NCBI GenBank assembly: GCA_035538795.1
Contig: DATLJS010000004.1
Location: 1-64,000, forward strand
DNA length: 64,000 nt
Reading direction: 5' to 3'
Source of the DNA: JAJZGK01 sp035538795
Lineage (GTDB): Bacteria > Pseudomonadota > Alphaproteobacteria > Rhodospirillales > Magnetospirillaceae
Shown here: one piece after another, positions 23,143-31,429 of the stretch
Layout: every line of letters begins with the position of its first letter
Position numbering within the stretch: position 1 is the first letter of the stretch
The notes under the pieces: model-generated
The model's input: only the letters and a program-made list of their open reading frames with translations
The model's database searches: none
Told to the model about the DNA's origin: nothing
Translations under genes and position numbers: made by a program

Positions 23143-25443
23143 TTGGACAAGAAGCCCCCGAAGCACGTCCCCCTTCCCACCCGCGAGCAATTGCTGGAGT
23201 TCATCCGCGAATCGCCGGGCCGGGTGGGAAAGAGGGAACTGGCGCGGGCCTTCAACCTGACGGGCGACGCCAGGATCGAGCTGAAACAGATGATCCGCGA
23301 TCTGGAGAAATCCGGCGCGGTCGAACGCGGCCACGGCCGCCGCTTCGGCAATCCCGGTTCCCTGCCCGACACCTTGATCGTCGAAATCAGCGGCACCGAC
23401 GAAGACGGCGAACTGCTGGCCAAGCCCCTGACCTGGGACCAGGACGGCCGCCCGCCACGCATCTACATGGCTCCGGCCAAGCATGGTGAACAGCCTCTTG
23501 GCGTCGGCGACCGTGTGCTGGCCCGCGTACGCCGCCTGCGGGAAGGCATTTACGAAGCCCGCGCCGAACGCCGCATCACCGAAGGTCCGGCCAAGGTGTT
23601 GGGGGTCTATGAACTGACCGCCGACGGCCAAGGCCGCCTGCGCCCGACCGACCGCCGCCAGAAAGCCGATTATTCCATCCTGCGCGCCGACTCCCTGGAC
23701 GCCGAGGCCGGCGAGCTGGTGCTGTGCGAATTGCTGCCGGGCGCCCGCCCCTATGGCCTGAAGCCGGTCAAGATCGTCGAACGCCTGGGCAGCATGGCCG
23801 ATCCCCGCTCGGTCAGCTTGGTGGCCATCCACAGCTACGACATTCCCTGCGACTTCCCCGACGCCGCCGTCGAGCAGGCCGAACGCTCAGTCGCCGCCCC
23901 GCTGGGCGAGCGCACCGATTTGCGCCTGATTCCGCTGGTGACCATCGACGGCGAGGACGCCCGCGACTTCGACGACGCTGTGTTCGCCGAACCCACCGAA
24001 AACGGCGGCTGGCACCTGATCGTCGCCATCGCCGACGTCGCCTGGTACGTCCGCCCCGGCGACGCCCTGGACAAGGAAGCCTTCAAGCGCGGCAACTCAG
24101 TCTATTTCCCCGACCGCGTGGTGCCCATGCTGCCCGAGGCCTTGTCCAACGGCTGGTGCTCGCTGAAACCCGACGAAGACCGCCCCTGCATGGCCGTCCA
24201 CATGTGGATCGACGCCGAGGGCAACAAGCTGAAGCACAAATTCGTGCGCGGCCTGATGCGCTCCGCCGCCCGATTGACCTACGAGCGCGTCCAGCAGGCC
24301 CTGGACGGCAATCCCGACGACGGCACCGCTCCTTTGCTGGAACCTGTGCTGACGCCCCTGTACGGCGCCTGGAAAGCCCTGTTCAAAGCCCGCGAGGCCC
24401 GCGGCGTGCTCGATCTGGATCTGCCCGAGCGCAAAGTGATCATCGGCGCCGACGGCCGCATCGAAAAAGTGGTGCCGCGCCCCCGCTACGACAGCCACAA
24501 GCTGATCGAAGATTTCATGATCGCCGCCAACGTCTGCGCCGCCGAGCAGATCGAGGCCATGCATCGTCCCTGCATGTACCGCGTCCACGATCTGCCGTCG
24601 GCGGAAAAGCTGGAATCCTTGCGTGACTTCCTGACCACCATTGGGCTCAATCTGGCCAAGGGACAAGTGCTGCGCACCCAGCATTTCAATCAGATTCTGG
24701 AACGGGCCAAGGACATGCCCGAAGCCCATCTGGTCAACGAGGTGGTGCTGCGCAGCCAGGCGCAAGCAGTCTACAGCCCCGAAAACATCGGCCATTTCGG
24801 CCTGGGCCTGGCCAAATACGCCCACTTCACCTCGCCGATCCGCCGTTATGCCGACCTGCTGGTGCACCGCGCCTTGATCGATGGCCTGCAATTGGGACAA
24901 GGAGCCCTGCCGCCCGACAGCCAGGGCCGTTTCGTCGAAATCGGCGAACATATTTCGGCCACGGAACGCCGCGCCGCCCAAGCCGAGCGCGACGCCCTCA
25001 ACCGCTTCACCGCCATCTTCCTGGCCGACCGCGTGGGCGCCAGCTTCGCCGGCCGGGTCAACGGCGTCACCCGTTTCGGTCTGTTCGTCAGCCTGGACGA
25101 AACCGGCGCCGACGGACTGGTGCCGATCTCCACCCTGCCCGGCGATTTCTACGTTCATGACGAAGTCCGCCACTGCCTGATCGGTAAGCGCGGCGGCATG
25201 GTCTTCAGCCTGGGCGATCAGGTGGAGGTCAAGCTGGCCGAGGCCAATCCCCTGACCGGCAGCCTCGTCTTCGAGATGACCGGGGCTCCGACCATGAGCC
25301 GCAACGGTCCCCGCGCCAAGGCTCCCGACGACGGACGCCGCCCGTTCTCAGGCCGGCCGCCGACGAAAGGCCGTGCCGCCGCCAAGCCGAAATCCAAGCG
25401 CAAGGTTCCCGGAACCGCCAAGCCGCCCCGCAAGCGCCGATAG
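23143..25443 (+). CDS. rnr: Ribonuclease R
   Basis: 3'-5' exoribonuclease of 766 residues. An N-terminal winged-helix region (about 10-65) is followed by cold-shock domains, the RNB catalytic domain (about 255-600) with the acidic motif DGEDARDFDDAVFAE, and a C-terminal S1 domain (about 640-725, with GRVNGVTRFGLFVSLDETGADGL in two parts). The tail is rich in Lys, Arg and Pro. It degrades structured RNA and takes part in rRNA quality control. The start is TTG at 23143, three bases after topA, which implies coupling. It is followed at once by a terminator. Confidence 0.96.
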   Translation: MDKKPPKHVPLPTREQLLEFIRESPGRVGKRELARAFNLTGDARIELKQMIRDLEKSGAVERGHGRRFGNPGSLPDTLIVEISGTDEDGELLAKPLTWDQDGRPPRIYMAPAKHGEQPLGVGDRVLARVRRLREGIYEARAERRITEGPAKVLGVYELTADGQGRLRPTDRRQKADYSILRADSLDAEAGELVLCELLPGARPYGLKPVKIVERLGSMADPRSVSLVAIHSYDIPCDFPDAAVEQAERSVAAPLGERTDLRLIPLVTIDGEDARDFDDAVFAEPTENGGWHLIVAIADVAWYVRPGDALDKEAFKRGNSVYFPDRVVPMLPEALSNGWCSLKPDEDRPCMAVHMWIDAEGNKLKHKFVRGLMRSAARLTYERVQQALDGNPDDGTAPLLEPVLTPLYGAWKALFKAREARGVLDLDLPERKVIIGADGRIEKVVPRPRYDSHKLIEDFMIAANVCAAEQIEAMHRPCMYRVHDLPSAEKLESLRDFLTTIGLNLAKGQVLRTQHFNQILERAKDMPEAHLVNEVVLRSQAQAVYSPENIGHFGLGLAKYAHFTSPIRRYADLLVHRALIDGLQLGQGALPPDSQGRFVEIGEHISATERRAAQAERDALNRFTAIFLADRVGASFAGRVNGVTRFGLFVSLDETGADGLVPISTLPGDFYVHDEVRHCLIGKRGGMVFSLGDQVEVKLAEANPLTGSLVFEMTGAPTMSRNGPRAKAPDDGRRPFSGRPPTKGRAAAKPKSKRKVPGTAKPPRKRR

Positions 25444-25474
25444 ACTGCCGGCCGCCGCAGCCCGGCAGTTTTTT
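25444..25474 (+). terminator. Rho-independent terminator after rnr
   Basis: ACTGCCGG (25444-25451) pairs with CCGGCAGT (25462-25469), followed by a T-run. It begins directly after the rnr stop. Confidence 0.9.
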
Positions 25475-25534
25475 CCTCTTTTCCCGGGGGCGGCGCTTTC
25501 TCCATAATCGCCGGATCATCCCTGGAGTGGTTCC

Positions 25535-27115
25535 TTGCGCCGAACGCCGTCTCTTGCCGCCCTGCTGCTTTGCGCCGCTTTGGCCTGCCCCGCGTTCGCC
25601 GACGAGGAGAACGGCCTGACGGCCGGCGACGCCACGCTGGTTTCCGCCTTCGACGCCATCCAGGACCGCGCCCTGGAAGCCGTCGCCATCGGTCCCTTGG
25701 CCTTCGACGCCATATCCGCCCTGGCCACCATCGATCCGGCCTTGCGGGTGGAACAGCTGACCAGCCGCCGCATCGGTCTGCATTACGCCGGGCGGCTGGC
25801 GACACAGTATCCCGCCCCGGCTGCCGACGACCCGGACGGCTGGGCCGCCATCGCCGAACATATGATTTCCGAGGCCCGAACCCTGTCGCCCCTGGTGGCT
25901 CAGGCCGACCCGGAACATGTGCGGGCGGTGATGATGGACGCCGCCCTGGCCCACCTGGACCGTTTTTCCCGTTACGCTCCGCCGACGGAAGCCGAGGAGC
26001 ACCGGGCCAACCGCAGCGGCTTCGGCGGCATCGGCGTGCGGCTGGAACCCCACGAAAGCGACATCACGCTGCTGGAGGTTCTGCCCAACACCCCGGCCTC
26101 GAAGGCGCATCTGCGGGCCGGAGACCATATCCTGGCCATCGACGGCCAGTCGGTCGGCGGCCTCAGCCAGGACGCCGTGTCGAAACTGATCCGCGGACCG
26201 GTAGCCAGTGCCATATCGCTGACGATCCGTACCCAAGGGCAGCAAAAGGCCTCGGTGATCACCCTGACCCGCGACCACATCGTCCCCCCGACCGTGGCCC
26301 TGGAGGCCACCCAGGACGGCGTGGCGACCATCACCCTGTCGGGCTTCACCGAAGCCAGTGGCGGCGAGATGTTCAAGGCCCTGGCGGCGCTCAGCGGCCA
26401 TCGGGACTTGAAGGGCGTGATTCTGGATTTGCGGGGCAATCCCGGCGGGCTGCTGGATCAGGCGGTGGCCATTGCCGACCTGTTCATCGCCGAAGGCCCC
26501 ATCGTCAGCACCCGCGGCCGCCATCCCGACAGTCTGCAAGCCTATGAAGCCCGCCCGGGCGATCTGGCCGAGCGGGTGCCGCTGGTGGTGCTTGTGGACG
26601 GGCGCACGGCTTCGGCGGCGGAAATCCTGGCGGCGGCGCTGCAGGATTCCGGACGCGCCGTGATCATCGGCTCCAACAGCTACGGCAAGGGCACCGTGCA
26701 GACGGTCCTGAGCCTGCCCAACCACGGCGAACTGACCCTGACCTGGTCCCGCTATTACGCCCCCAGCGGCTATTCGCTGCACGAACTCGGCGTGCTGCCC
26801 ACTCTGTGCAGCGAAGGCGCCAGCAGCGCCGCCGAAGCGCAGGCGCTGCTGGACGGTCTCGACGCCCCCGACAACACGCTACCGGCCCAAATGGCCGTCT
26901 GGCGGGCCTCGAAGGTCGAACAAACCGAGCTGCGGCACCGTCTGCGCCTGTCCTGCCCGGCGGAAAACCGCCTGACCGACGCCGCCACAAAGGCCTTCGA
27001 CACCACTCTGGCCCGGCGCCTGCTGCACGACGACGCCCTGTACCACAAGGCGGTTTCCCTGGCCTCTGGACAGAACTTGCAAATTCCCGAGGCGAAAACC
27101 ACATCTTCCCCTTGA
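25535..27115 (+). CDS. S41 family C-terminal processing peptidase
   Basis: Exported serine protease of 526 residues with a signal peptide (cleavage near residue 22). A PDZ domain (about 160-245, with GFGGIGVRLEPHE and RAGDHILAIDG) precedes the S41 catalytic core. The Ser-Lys dyad is intact at S360 in DGRTASAAEI and K385 in GSNSYGKGTVQ, and the fold-marking LDLRGNPGGLLDQA is present. CtpA-type enzymes trim periplasmic and envelope proteins. The start is TTG, preceded by GGAGTGG. The stop codon overlaps the -35 box of the rpmG promoter. The C-terminal 100 residues are not shared with the typical core and may be a docking part. Confidence 0.92.
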   Translation: MRRTPSLAALLLCAALACPAFADEENGLTAGDATLVSAFDAIQDRALEAVAIGPLAFDAISALATIDPALRVEQLTSRRIGLHYAGRLATQYPAPAADDPDGWAAIAEHMISEARTLSPLVAQADPEHVRAVMMDAALAHLDRFSRYAPPTEAEEHRANRSGFGGIGVRLEPHESDITLLEVLPNTPASKAHLRAGDHILAIDGQSVGGLSQDAVSKLIRGPVASAISLTIRTQGQQKASVITLTRDHIVPPTVALEATQDGVATITLSGFTEASGGEMFKALAALSGHRDLKGVILDLRGNPGGLLDQAVAIADLFIAEGPIVSTRGRHPDSLQAYEARPGDLAERVPLVVLVDGRTASAAEILAAALQDSGRAVIIGSNSYGKGTVQTVLSLPNHGELTLTWSRYYAPSGYSLHELGVLPTLCSEGASSAAEAQALLDGLDAPDNTLPAQMAVWRASKVEQTELRHRLRLSCPAENRLTDAATKAFDTTLARRLLHDDALYHKAVSLASGQNLQIPEAKTTSSP

Positions 27116-27139
27116 CACATCCGCGACAGACTGTATTTT
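27112..27139 (+). promoter_or_regulatory. Sigma-70 promoter of rpmG
   Basis: TTGACA (27112-27117) and TATTTT (27134-27139) are separated by 16 bases. The -35 box contains the stop codon of the S41 peptidase. The rpmG start is 43 bases after the -10 box. Confidence 0.75.
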
Positions 27140-27181
27140 GCCCGGCCTGAAGTCGTCATTGAGCAATTCGGGGTTTTTATC

Positions 27182-27349
27182 ATGGCTAAGCCCGCCACCA
27201 TTCTCATCAAGCTGCTCAGCACCGCTGGCACCGGCTTTTTCTACGTGGCGAAGAAGAACCCGCGTAAGACGACCGAGAAGCTTGAATTCCGCAAGTACGA
27301 TCCCGTCGTGCGCAAGCACGTCCAGTTCAAGGAAGCGAAGATCAAGTAA
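27182..27349 (+). CDS. rpmG: 50S ribosomal protein L33
   Basis: Ribosomal protein of 55 residues, too short for most ORF scans. It reads MAKPATILIKLLSTAGTGFF, then YVAKKNPRKTTEKLEFRKYD and ends FKEAKIK, which is the alphaproteobacterial L33 pattern. There is no CxxC zinc ribbon, so it is the zinc-free form. It sits near the exit site of the 50S subunit. It has its own strong promoter, which overlaps the stop codon of the preceding protease, and its own terminator. Confidence 0.97.
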   Translation: MAKPATILIKLLSTAGTGFFYVAKKNPRKTTEKLEFRKYDPVVRKHVQFKEAKIK

Positions 27350-27376
27350 CTTCCCGGTCGGAAAGCCGATCTAAAG

Positions 27377-27408
27377 AAAACCCGCGCGCCGCAAGGCCGC
27401 GGGTTTTT
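27377..27408 (+). terminator. Rho-independent terminator of rpmG
   Basis: AAAACCCGCG (27377-27386) pairs with CGCGGGTTTT (27398-27407), followed by T. A flanking A-run makes it usable from the other strand too. Confidence 0.9.
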
Positions 27409-27420
27409 CTATGCCGGCGC

Positions 27421-27449
27421 CGCCCCTTTTCCCGTCGGGAAAAGGGGCG
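27421..27449. repeat. Perfect 13-bp inverted repeat between convergent genes
   Basis: CGCCCCTTTTCCC (27421-27433) and GGGAAAAGGGGCG (27437-27449) flank a 3-base loop. It lies 13 bases after the stop of the aminotransferase on the minus strand and just beyond the rpmG terminator, so it may help end minus-strand transcription. Confidence 0.7.
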
Positions 27450-27462
27450 GAGCCGCCAAGTC

Positions 27463-28824
27463 TCAAAGGCTGGAGGCCACCTCGTCCAAGGATTCCTGGA
27501 CGCGATCGAGCATCTCGTCTATTTCCGCCTTGGCGATGATCAGCGGCGGAGAGAACGCCAGGGTGTCGTTCATCAGATTGCGCCCGATAACGCCCCGCCG
27601 CTCCATGGCGTCGATGACCTTGGCGGCAACGCCGCGCGCGGGATCGAAATTCTTGCGGGTCGCCTTGTCTTCCACCAGTTCCAGCGCTCCGATCAAGGCA
27701 ACGCCGCGCTTCTCGCCCACCAGCGGATGGGAAGCCAGCTCCTGAAGGCGCTTTTGCATATGCGCGCCGACATCGCGGACATGCGCCCCGATGTCCCGCT
27801 CCTCGTAAATCTTCAAGGTTTCGATGGCGACGGCGGCGGGAACCGGATGAGCCGAATAGGTGTAGCCGTGGCCGAAACTGCCCAACGCGGCGGAAGCGTC
27901 GGCGATGGCCTGATAGATCCGGTCGGTGACCATCACCGCCGAGATCGGCAGATAGGCCGACGACAGCGCCTTGGCGCAGGTCAGAATGTCGGGGGTATAA
28001 TCCATGGTGGTGCTGCCCCAGGCGTTGCCCGTGCGGAAGAAGCCGCAGATCACCTCGTCGGCCACCGTCAGCACGTCGTATTTGGCGCAGACCGCCTTGA
28101 TCTTGGGATAATAGGTCTTGGGCGGCACGATGACGCCGCCGGCGCCCATGATCGGTTCGGCGTAGAACGCCGCCACGGTCTCCGGCCCCTCGGCCAGAAT
28201 CTGCTTTTCCAGATTGTCGGCCAGACGGGTGGCGAAAGCCTCGTCGTCCTCGCCCGGCAAAGCCTCGTGATAGGCATGGGGCGTGTCGGCGTGAAGGATG
28301 CGGTCGATGGGCAGATCGAAGCCGCGCTGATTGACCGGCAGCGCCGTCATGCTGGCCGCCGCCACGGTGACGCCGTGATATCCCTTGCGGCGCGAGATGA
28401 TCTTCTTCTTTTCGGGGCGGCCCAAGGCGTTGTTGAAATACCAGACCATCTTGATGACGGTGTCGTTGGCTTCCGACCCCGAATTGGCGAAGAACACCTT
28501 GCTCATGGGCACCGGCGCCATCGCGATCAGACGTTCAGCCAGCTCGATTCCCGGCTCGTGGGCCTTGTGGCTGAATTGGTGGGCGAAGGGCAGCGCATCC
28601 ATCTGGCGCTTGGCCGCTTCGGCCAGACGATGTTCGGAAAAGCCCAGCGACGCACACCACAGACCGGCCATGGACTCGATGTAGCTCTTGCCCTGTTCGT
28701 CAAAGACGCGCACGCCTTCGCCGCGCACCAGAATCAGCGGACCGCGCTTCTCATGGGCGCGCAGGTTGGTATAGGGGTGCAGCGTATAGGCCAAATCTTT
28801 ATCGCGCAGGGAATTGGAAACCAT
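27463..28824 (-). CDS. Class III PLP-dependent aminotransferase
   Basis: Protein of 453 residues of the omega-amino acid:pyruvate type. It shows YIESMAGLWCASLGFSEHRL near residue 48, the PLP phosphate site SGSEANDTVIKM, the acidic LTVADEVICGFFRTG and the PLP lysine in LTCAKALSSAYLPISAV. The sequence is like aspartate aminotransferase family proteins that use beta-alanine, putrescine or similar amines with pyruvate. ATG 28824 is preceded by GGAAGG; an ATG 15 bases upstream is the alternative. It stands alone, so the true amine donor cannot be told from context. Confidence 0.9.
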   Translation of the reverse strand: MVSNSLRDKDLAYTLHPYTNLRAHEKRGPLILVRGEGVRVFDEQGKSYIESMAGLWCASLGFSEHRLAEAAKRQMDALPFAHQFSHKAHEPGIELAERLIAMAPVPMSKVFFANSGSEANDTVIKMVWYFNNALGRPEKKKIISRRKGYHGVTVAAASMTALPVNQRGFDLPIDRILHADTPHAYHEALPGEDDEAFATRLADNLEKQILAEGPETVAAFYAEPIMGAGGVIVPPKTYYPKIKAVCAKYDVLTVADEVICGFFRTGNAWGSTTMDYTPDILTCAKALSSAYLPISAVMVTDRIYQAIADASAALGSFGHGYTYSAHPVPAAVAIETLKIYEERDIGAHVRDVGAHMQKRLQELASHPLVGEKRGVALIGALELVEDKATRKNFDPARGVAAKVIDAMERRGVIGRNLMNDTLAFSPPLIIAKAEIDEMLDRVQESLDEVASSL

Positions 28825-28867
28825 ATCTGGACCTTCCATGGAAAAAGCCGGAATGAACGGCCGGAGA

Positions 28868-29404
28868 TCAGGCGGCGGTACGCCTGCGGGCGAACCAGGG
28901 AAGAAGATGATAGCGGAAAATCGCGGTGCCGTTCGAGAGTGTGTTTAATATTTCATACGCCATACCTCCTTGCGACCCGCATAGGGCCGCATAGGCGAAC
29001 CACAGCGGACTGGACGCCAGCATATAAAGTCGAAGATTGAGAATCCTTGGCGCCGCTTGGGCAAAAGTTGAAAAAGTCATTGCCATAGCTGGAATAAGGT
29101 CTTTCCAGTCTTGGTGACTGACGATCGCCACGCCCCAGAGCAGCGGCAAAAATCCCAGCACCAGATGCCGCCGCCAACGGTTGTTCCACAAAGCGGCCAG
29201 GCCGCGCAGCAGTGCTAAAAAATTAAACACCGCCCCGACTGGCGTTCCCAGACCGACATAGTGCGCCACCAGCAAAAGACAGCTTACGATTTGCAGGGCG
29301 ATGACCATGCCTCGGCCAGGCGCCTGATAAGACAGCAGGCTGACGACCGCCGCCGCCCAGCCGATGGCCTGAACCCAGTTGAAAGCATCGAGCAAAGCCA
29401 TCAC
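28868..29404 (-). CDS. YgjV-like inner membrane protein
   Basis: Protein of 178 residues with about six hydrophobic segments. The start, FNWVQAIGWAAAVVSLLSYQAP, followed by ALQIVSCLLLVAHYVGLGTPVGAVFN, is typical of the YgjV family of small membrane proteins. The function of the family is unknown. It lies 43 bases upstream of the aminotransferase start on the same strand and may be co-transcribed with it. The 210 bases before it (29405-29614) are partly AT-rich and contain two copies of AAATGCATT, about 60 bases apart; I see no gene there. Confidence 0.8.
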   Translation of the reverse strand: MMALLDAFNWVQAIGWAAAVVSLLSYQAPGRGMVIALQIVSCLLLVAHYVGLGTPVGAVFNFLALLRGLAALWNNRWRRHLVLGFLPLLWGVAIVSHQDWKDLIPAMAMTFSTFAQAAPRILNLRLYMLASSPLWFAYAALCGSQGGMAYEILNTLSNGTAIFRYHLLPWFARRRTAA

Positions 29405-29614
29405 GGCCCGCTCCGATCAAAAGGCGTCAATGTCAGGAGGTTATCGCTGGGGACCACGAAACACCGGGTGGATGGGGGGGGAAGGTGCGCCTCGTGGCCT
29501 TCCCAGCGACACTCGCAAAGTAGACCAGATCGCCGATAGGGTGAAATGCATTGCCTGCAAGGCAGCCTGCACTTTCAAACATATCTAATCAAATTTTATG
29601 TAAATGCATTTTTC

Positions 29615-29959
29615 TTACCTCTTGTCCGGCCGAAACAGCCGAATCAGGCGTTGCAGCAAAGTCGGCTGAGGATACGGCTTGGCGCTTCCGGCTCTGGGCT
29701 TGAAATCGCTTTGCGCCATGGAGCGGCGGACCAAAACGGGAGTCGAGGGTCTGGGATTGGCGTATACATGCAGCATGCGGAAGCGCCCATCCTCCTCGAC
29801 CCGGTAATAGGCCACCTTGGCCAGGGCCGGATCGATCTTGCAGCGCCGCCGGGCGTCGGCATCGGCCTGATCCTTGGTCTCCACCTCGGGCGCGAAATCC
29901 AGGCGCCCCTCTTTCAACTGCTGGCCGGGTTTACAGCTGTAAACCTCGGTGGTGGTCAT
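29615..29959 (-). CDS. Small protein of unknown function in the crcB locus
   Basis: Protein of 114 residues, mostly charged, with no signal peptide. It starts MTTTEVYSCKPGQQLKEGRL and contains KDQADADARRRCKIDPALAKVAYY, split here around residue 29, then EDGRFRMLHVYANPRP and a basic C-terminus. The two cysteines (residues 9 and 40) are spaced too widely for a zinc knuckle. The ATG overlaps the stop of the DUF190 gene (29956) by four bases, so it is the last gene of a crcB-DUF190 operon. I do not recognise the family. Confidence 0.65.
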   Translation of the reverse strand: MTTTEVYSCKPGQQLKEGRLDFAPEVETKDQADADARRRCKIDPALAKVAYYRVEEDGRFRMLHVYANPRPSTPVLVRRSMAQSDFKPRAGSAKPYPQPTLLQRLIRLFRPDKR

Positions 29960-30306
29960 CGAGCCACTCCGTCGGGCGTATCGCCATATTGGATCACCCG
30001 CACTTTTTCCACGGTGACCAGTCCGCTGCCGACCATGGGAGCCAGCTTGGGCAAGAAAGCCTCGATCCTGTCGGCGGCGTCGACGATTTCGATCACCAGC
30101 GGCAGATCGTCGGACAGGCGCAGGATCTTGGCCGTGTGAAAACGGCTGGAACGCCCGAAGCCCAAGGGTCCGCGCAGCACCGTCGCTCCGGCCAGACGTT
30201 CGTCCCGGGCGGCCGCGACGATGGCCTCGAAAGCGGGGCGGCCGTCGCAACGATCGCTCTCGCCCAGATAAATGCGCAGCAATGCCGCGTCCTGGGGAAC
30301 TCGCAT
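29956..30306 (-). CDS. DUF190 domain protein linked to CrcB
   Basis: Protein of 116 residues of the DUF190 family, which has a PII-like ferredoxin fold. It reads ALLRIYLGESDRCDGRPAFE, then GATVLRGPLGFG and PLVIEIVDAADRIEAFLP. DUF190 genes often accompany crcB and are thought to modulate fluoride export, though this is not proven. The start lies two bases downstream of the crcB stop. The operon order on the minus strand is crcB, DUF190, then the 114-residue protein. Confidence 0.85.
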   Translation of the reverse strand: MRVPQDAALLRIYLGESDRCDGRPAFEAIVAAARDERLAGATVLRGPLGFGRSSRFHTAKILRLSDDLPLVIEIVDAADRIEAFLPKLAPMVGSGLVTVEKVRVIQYGDTPDGVAR

Positions 30307-30308
30307 GA

Positions 30309-30707
30309 TCAGGCTCCCTCCATGGCGTTGATCCACAGGGCCAGACTGTGCCCGATCCATACGCCCAACAGACACAGCGCCACCGACAGCAGAATGTTCA
30401 TTCCCGCCCCCAACCATTCGCCGCCTTGGGCCAGGGTCAGGGTTTGCAGGCTGAACGAGGAAAAGGTGGTATAGCCGCCGCAAATGCCGACCATGAAAAA
30501 CTGCCGCCATTCGCCCGGCACATAAACCCGCCCCTCGGTGCCGGTCAGGGTGGCGAACAGCCCGATGACGAAGCAGCCGCTGATATTGATGATCAGCGTT
30601 CCCCAGGGAAAACTTTCCCCGAAGCTTCTGGCGATCAGCCCCGACAGCCAGAAGCGGCCGACCCCGCCGACGGCGCTGCCCAATGCCACCAGAAAATAGG
30701 CGTACAC
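30309..30707 (-). CDS. crcB: Fluoride exporter CrcB/Fluc
   Basis: Inner-membrane protein of 132 residues with four hydrophobic segments. It forms dual-topology dimers that export fluoride. Family marks are GSAVGGVGRFWLSG near residue 10, PWGTLIINISGCFVIGLF and the signature GICGGYTTFSSFSLQTL with the T-T-F-S-S-F motif. The start is GTG at 30707, preceded by GGGGG. I found no match to the known fluoride riboswitch in the leader, but there is a long two-part hairpin there (30727-30777). Confidence 0.94.
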   Translation of the reverse strand: MYAYFLVALGSAVGGVGRFWLSGLIARSFGESFPWGTLIINISGCFVIGLFATLTGTEGRVYVPGEWRQFFMVGICGGYTTFSSFSLQTLTLAQGGEWLGAGMNILLSVALCLLGVWIGHSLALWINAMEGA

Positions 30708-30726
30708 CTTGCCCCCTGTTCCATTC

Positions 30727-30777
30727 GCGGAGATCCTGTCCGATTATGACCTGATCGCTCGGACGGTCAATCTCCGC
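30727..30777 (-). other. Structured leader hairpin upstream of crcB
   Basis: An 8-bp outer stem (30727-30734 with 30770-30777) and a 6-bp inner stem (30738-30743 with 30759-30764) are separated by a small internal loop, with a 15-base apical loop. It lies 20-70 bases before crcB. It is not the crcB-motif riboswitch as I know it. It could be a novel RNA element or an operator. Confidence 0.45.
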
Positions 30778-30879
30778 CGGAAGGCGCGCGGATGGTTGTG
30801 ACGGTTTTTGCATACTCTGAACCTCGGTTCCGTGCTATGAACGCGGCAGGGAAAAATCCACAAAAAGCTCCGGCAAGCG

Positions 30880-31362
30880 ATGCAGGAACGCACGGAATAC
30901 CGATCGGGTGTGGGAATCGTGCTGATCAACCGCGAAGGCCTCGTCTTCGCGGGGCATCGGCGTGACAACCGTCCGCCGCCGTGGCAAATGCCGCAGGGCG
31001 GCTTGAACCCCGGCGAACATCCCCACGCCGCCGCCTTTCGTGAAATGGCCGAGGAACTGGGCACCAGCCGGGCCGTGATCGCCTCGGAACTGGCCGACTG
31101 GCACCGTTACGACTACCCCGACGCCAAGGCGACCAAGCGGGCCCAGCATTTCCGGGGACAACAGCACAAATGGCTGCTGCTGCGCTTCACCGGCCAAGAC
31201 CACGAAATCGACCTGCGCACCCGCCACCCCGAATTCAGCCAATGGCGCTGGCTGCCGCCCCAGGAGGTGATCGCCAGCGTCGCCCCCTTCAAGCGCGACG
31301 TCTACCGCCGCGTTCTGGCGGATTTCGCCGAAGACATCGCCCGCATACGACAACGGTCCTAG
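30880..31362 (+). CDS. rppH: RNA pyrophosphohydrolase
   Basis: Nudix hydrolase of 160 residues that removes pyrophosphate from 5' ends of mRNA. It opens YRSGVGIVLINREGLVFAG and continues PPPWQMPQGGLNPGEHPHAAAF, given here without its flanks; the Nudix box GGLNPGEHPHAAAFREMAEE is complete with the E-x-x-E-E core. QHKWLLLRFTGQDHEIDL and SQWRWLPP match the IalA/RppH group of alphaproteobacteria. It is divergent from crcB and 67 bases before an orphan sensor kinase. Confidence 0.92.
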   Translation: MQERTEYRSGVGIVLINREGLVFAGHRRDNRPPPWQMPQGGLNPGEHPHAAAFREMAEELGTSRAVIASELADWHRYDYPDAKATKRAQHFRGQQHKWLLLRFTGQDHEIDLRTRHPEFSQWRWLPPQEVIASVAPFKRDVYRRVLADFAEDIARIRQRS

Positions 31363-31429
31363 GAGCTGTTGTCTAGCCTCGCATCTCGGCGTAGGATCGT
31401 TGGCAATAAAGAAAGGGGAGGCCAAGTCC

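Noticed and set aside
21451..23832. Minus-strand frame of 793 codons antisense to topA and rnr
   Set aside because: It is low-complexity, with Gly, Gln and His runs from third-position bias, and has no family pattern.
30708..30879. Known crcB-motif fluoride riboswitch
   Set aside because: I could not find the conserved helices and pseudoknot of that motif; only a different hairpin is present.
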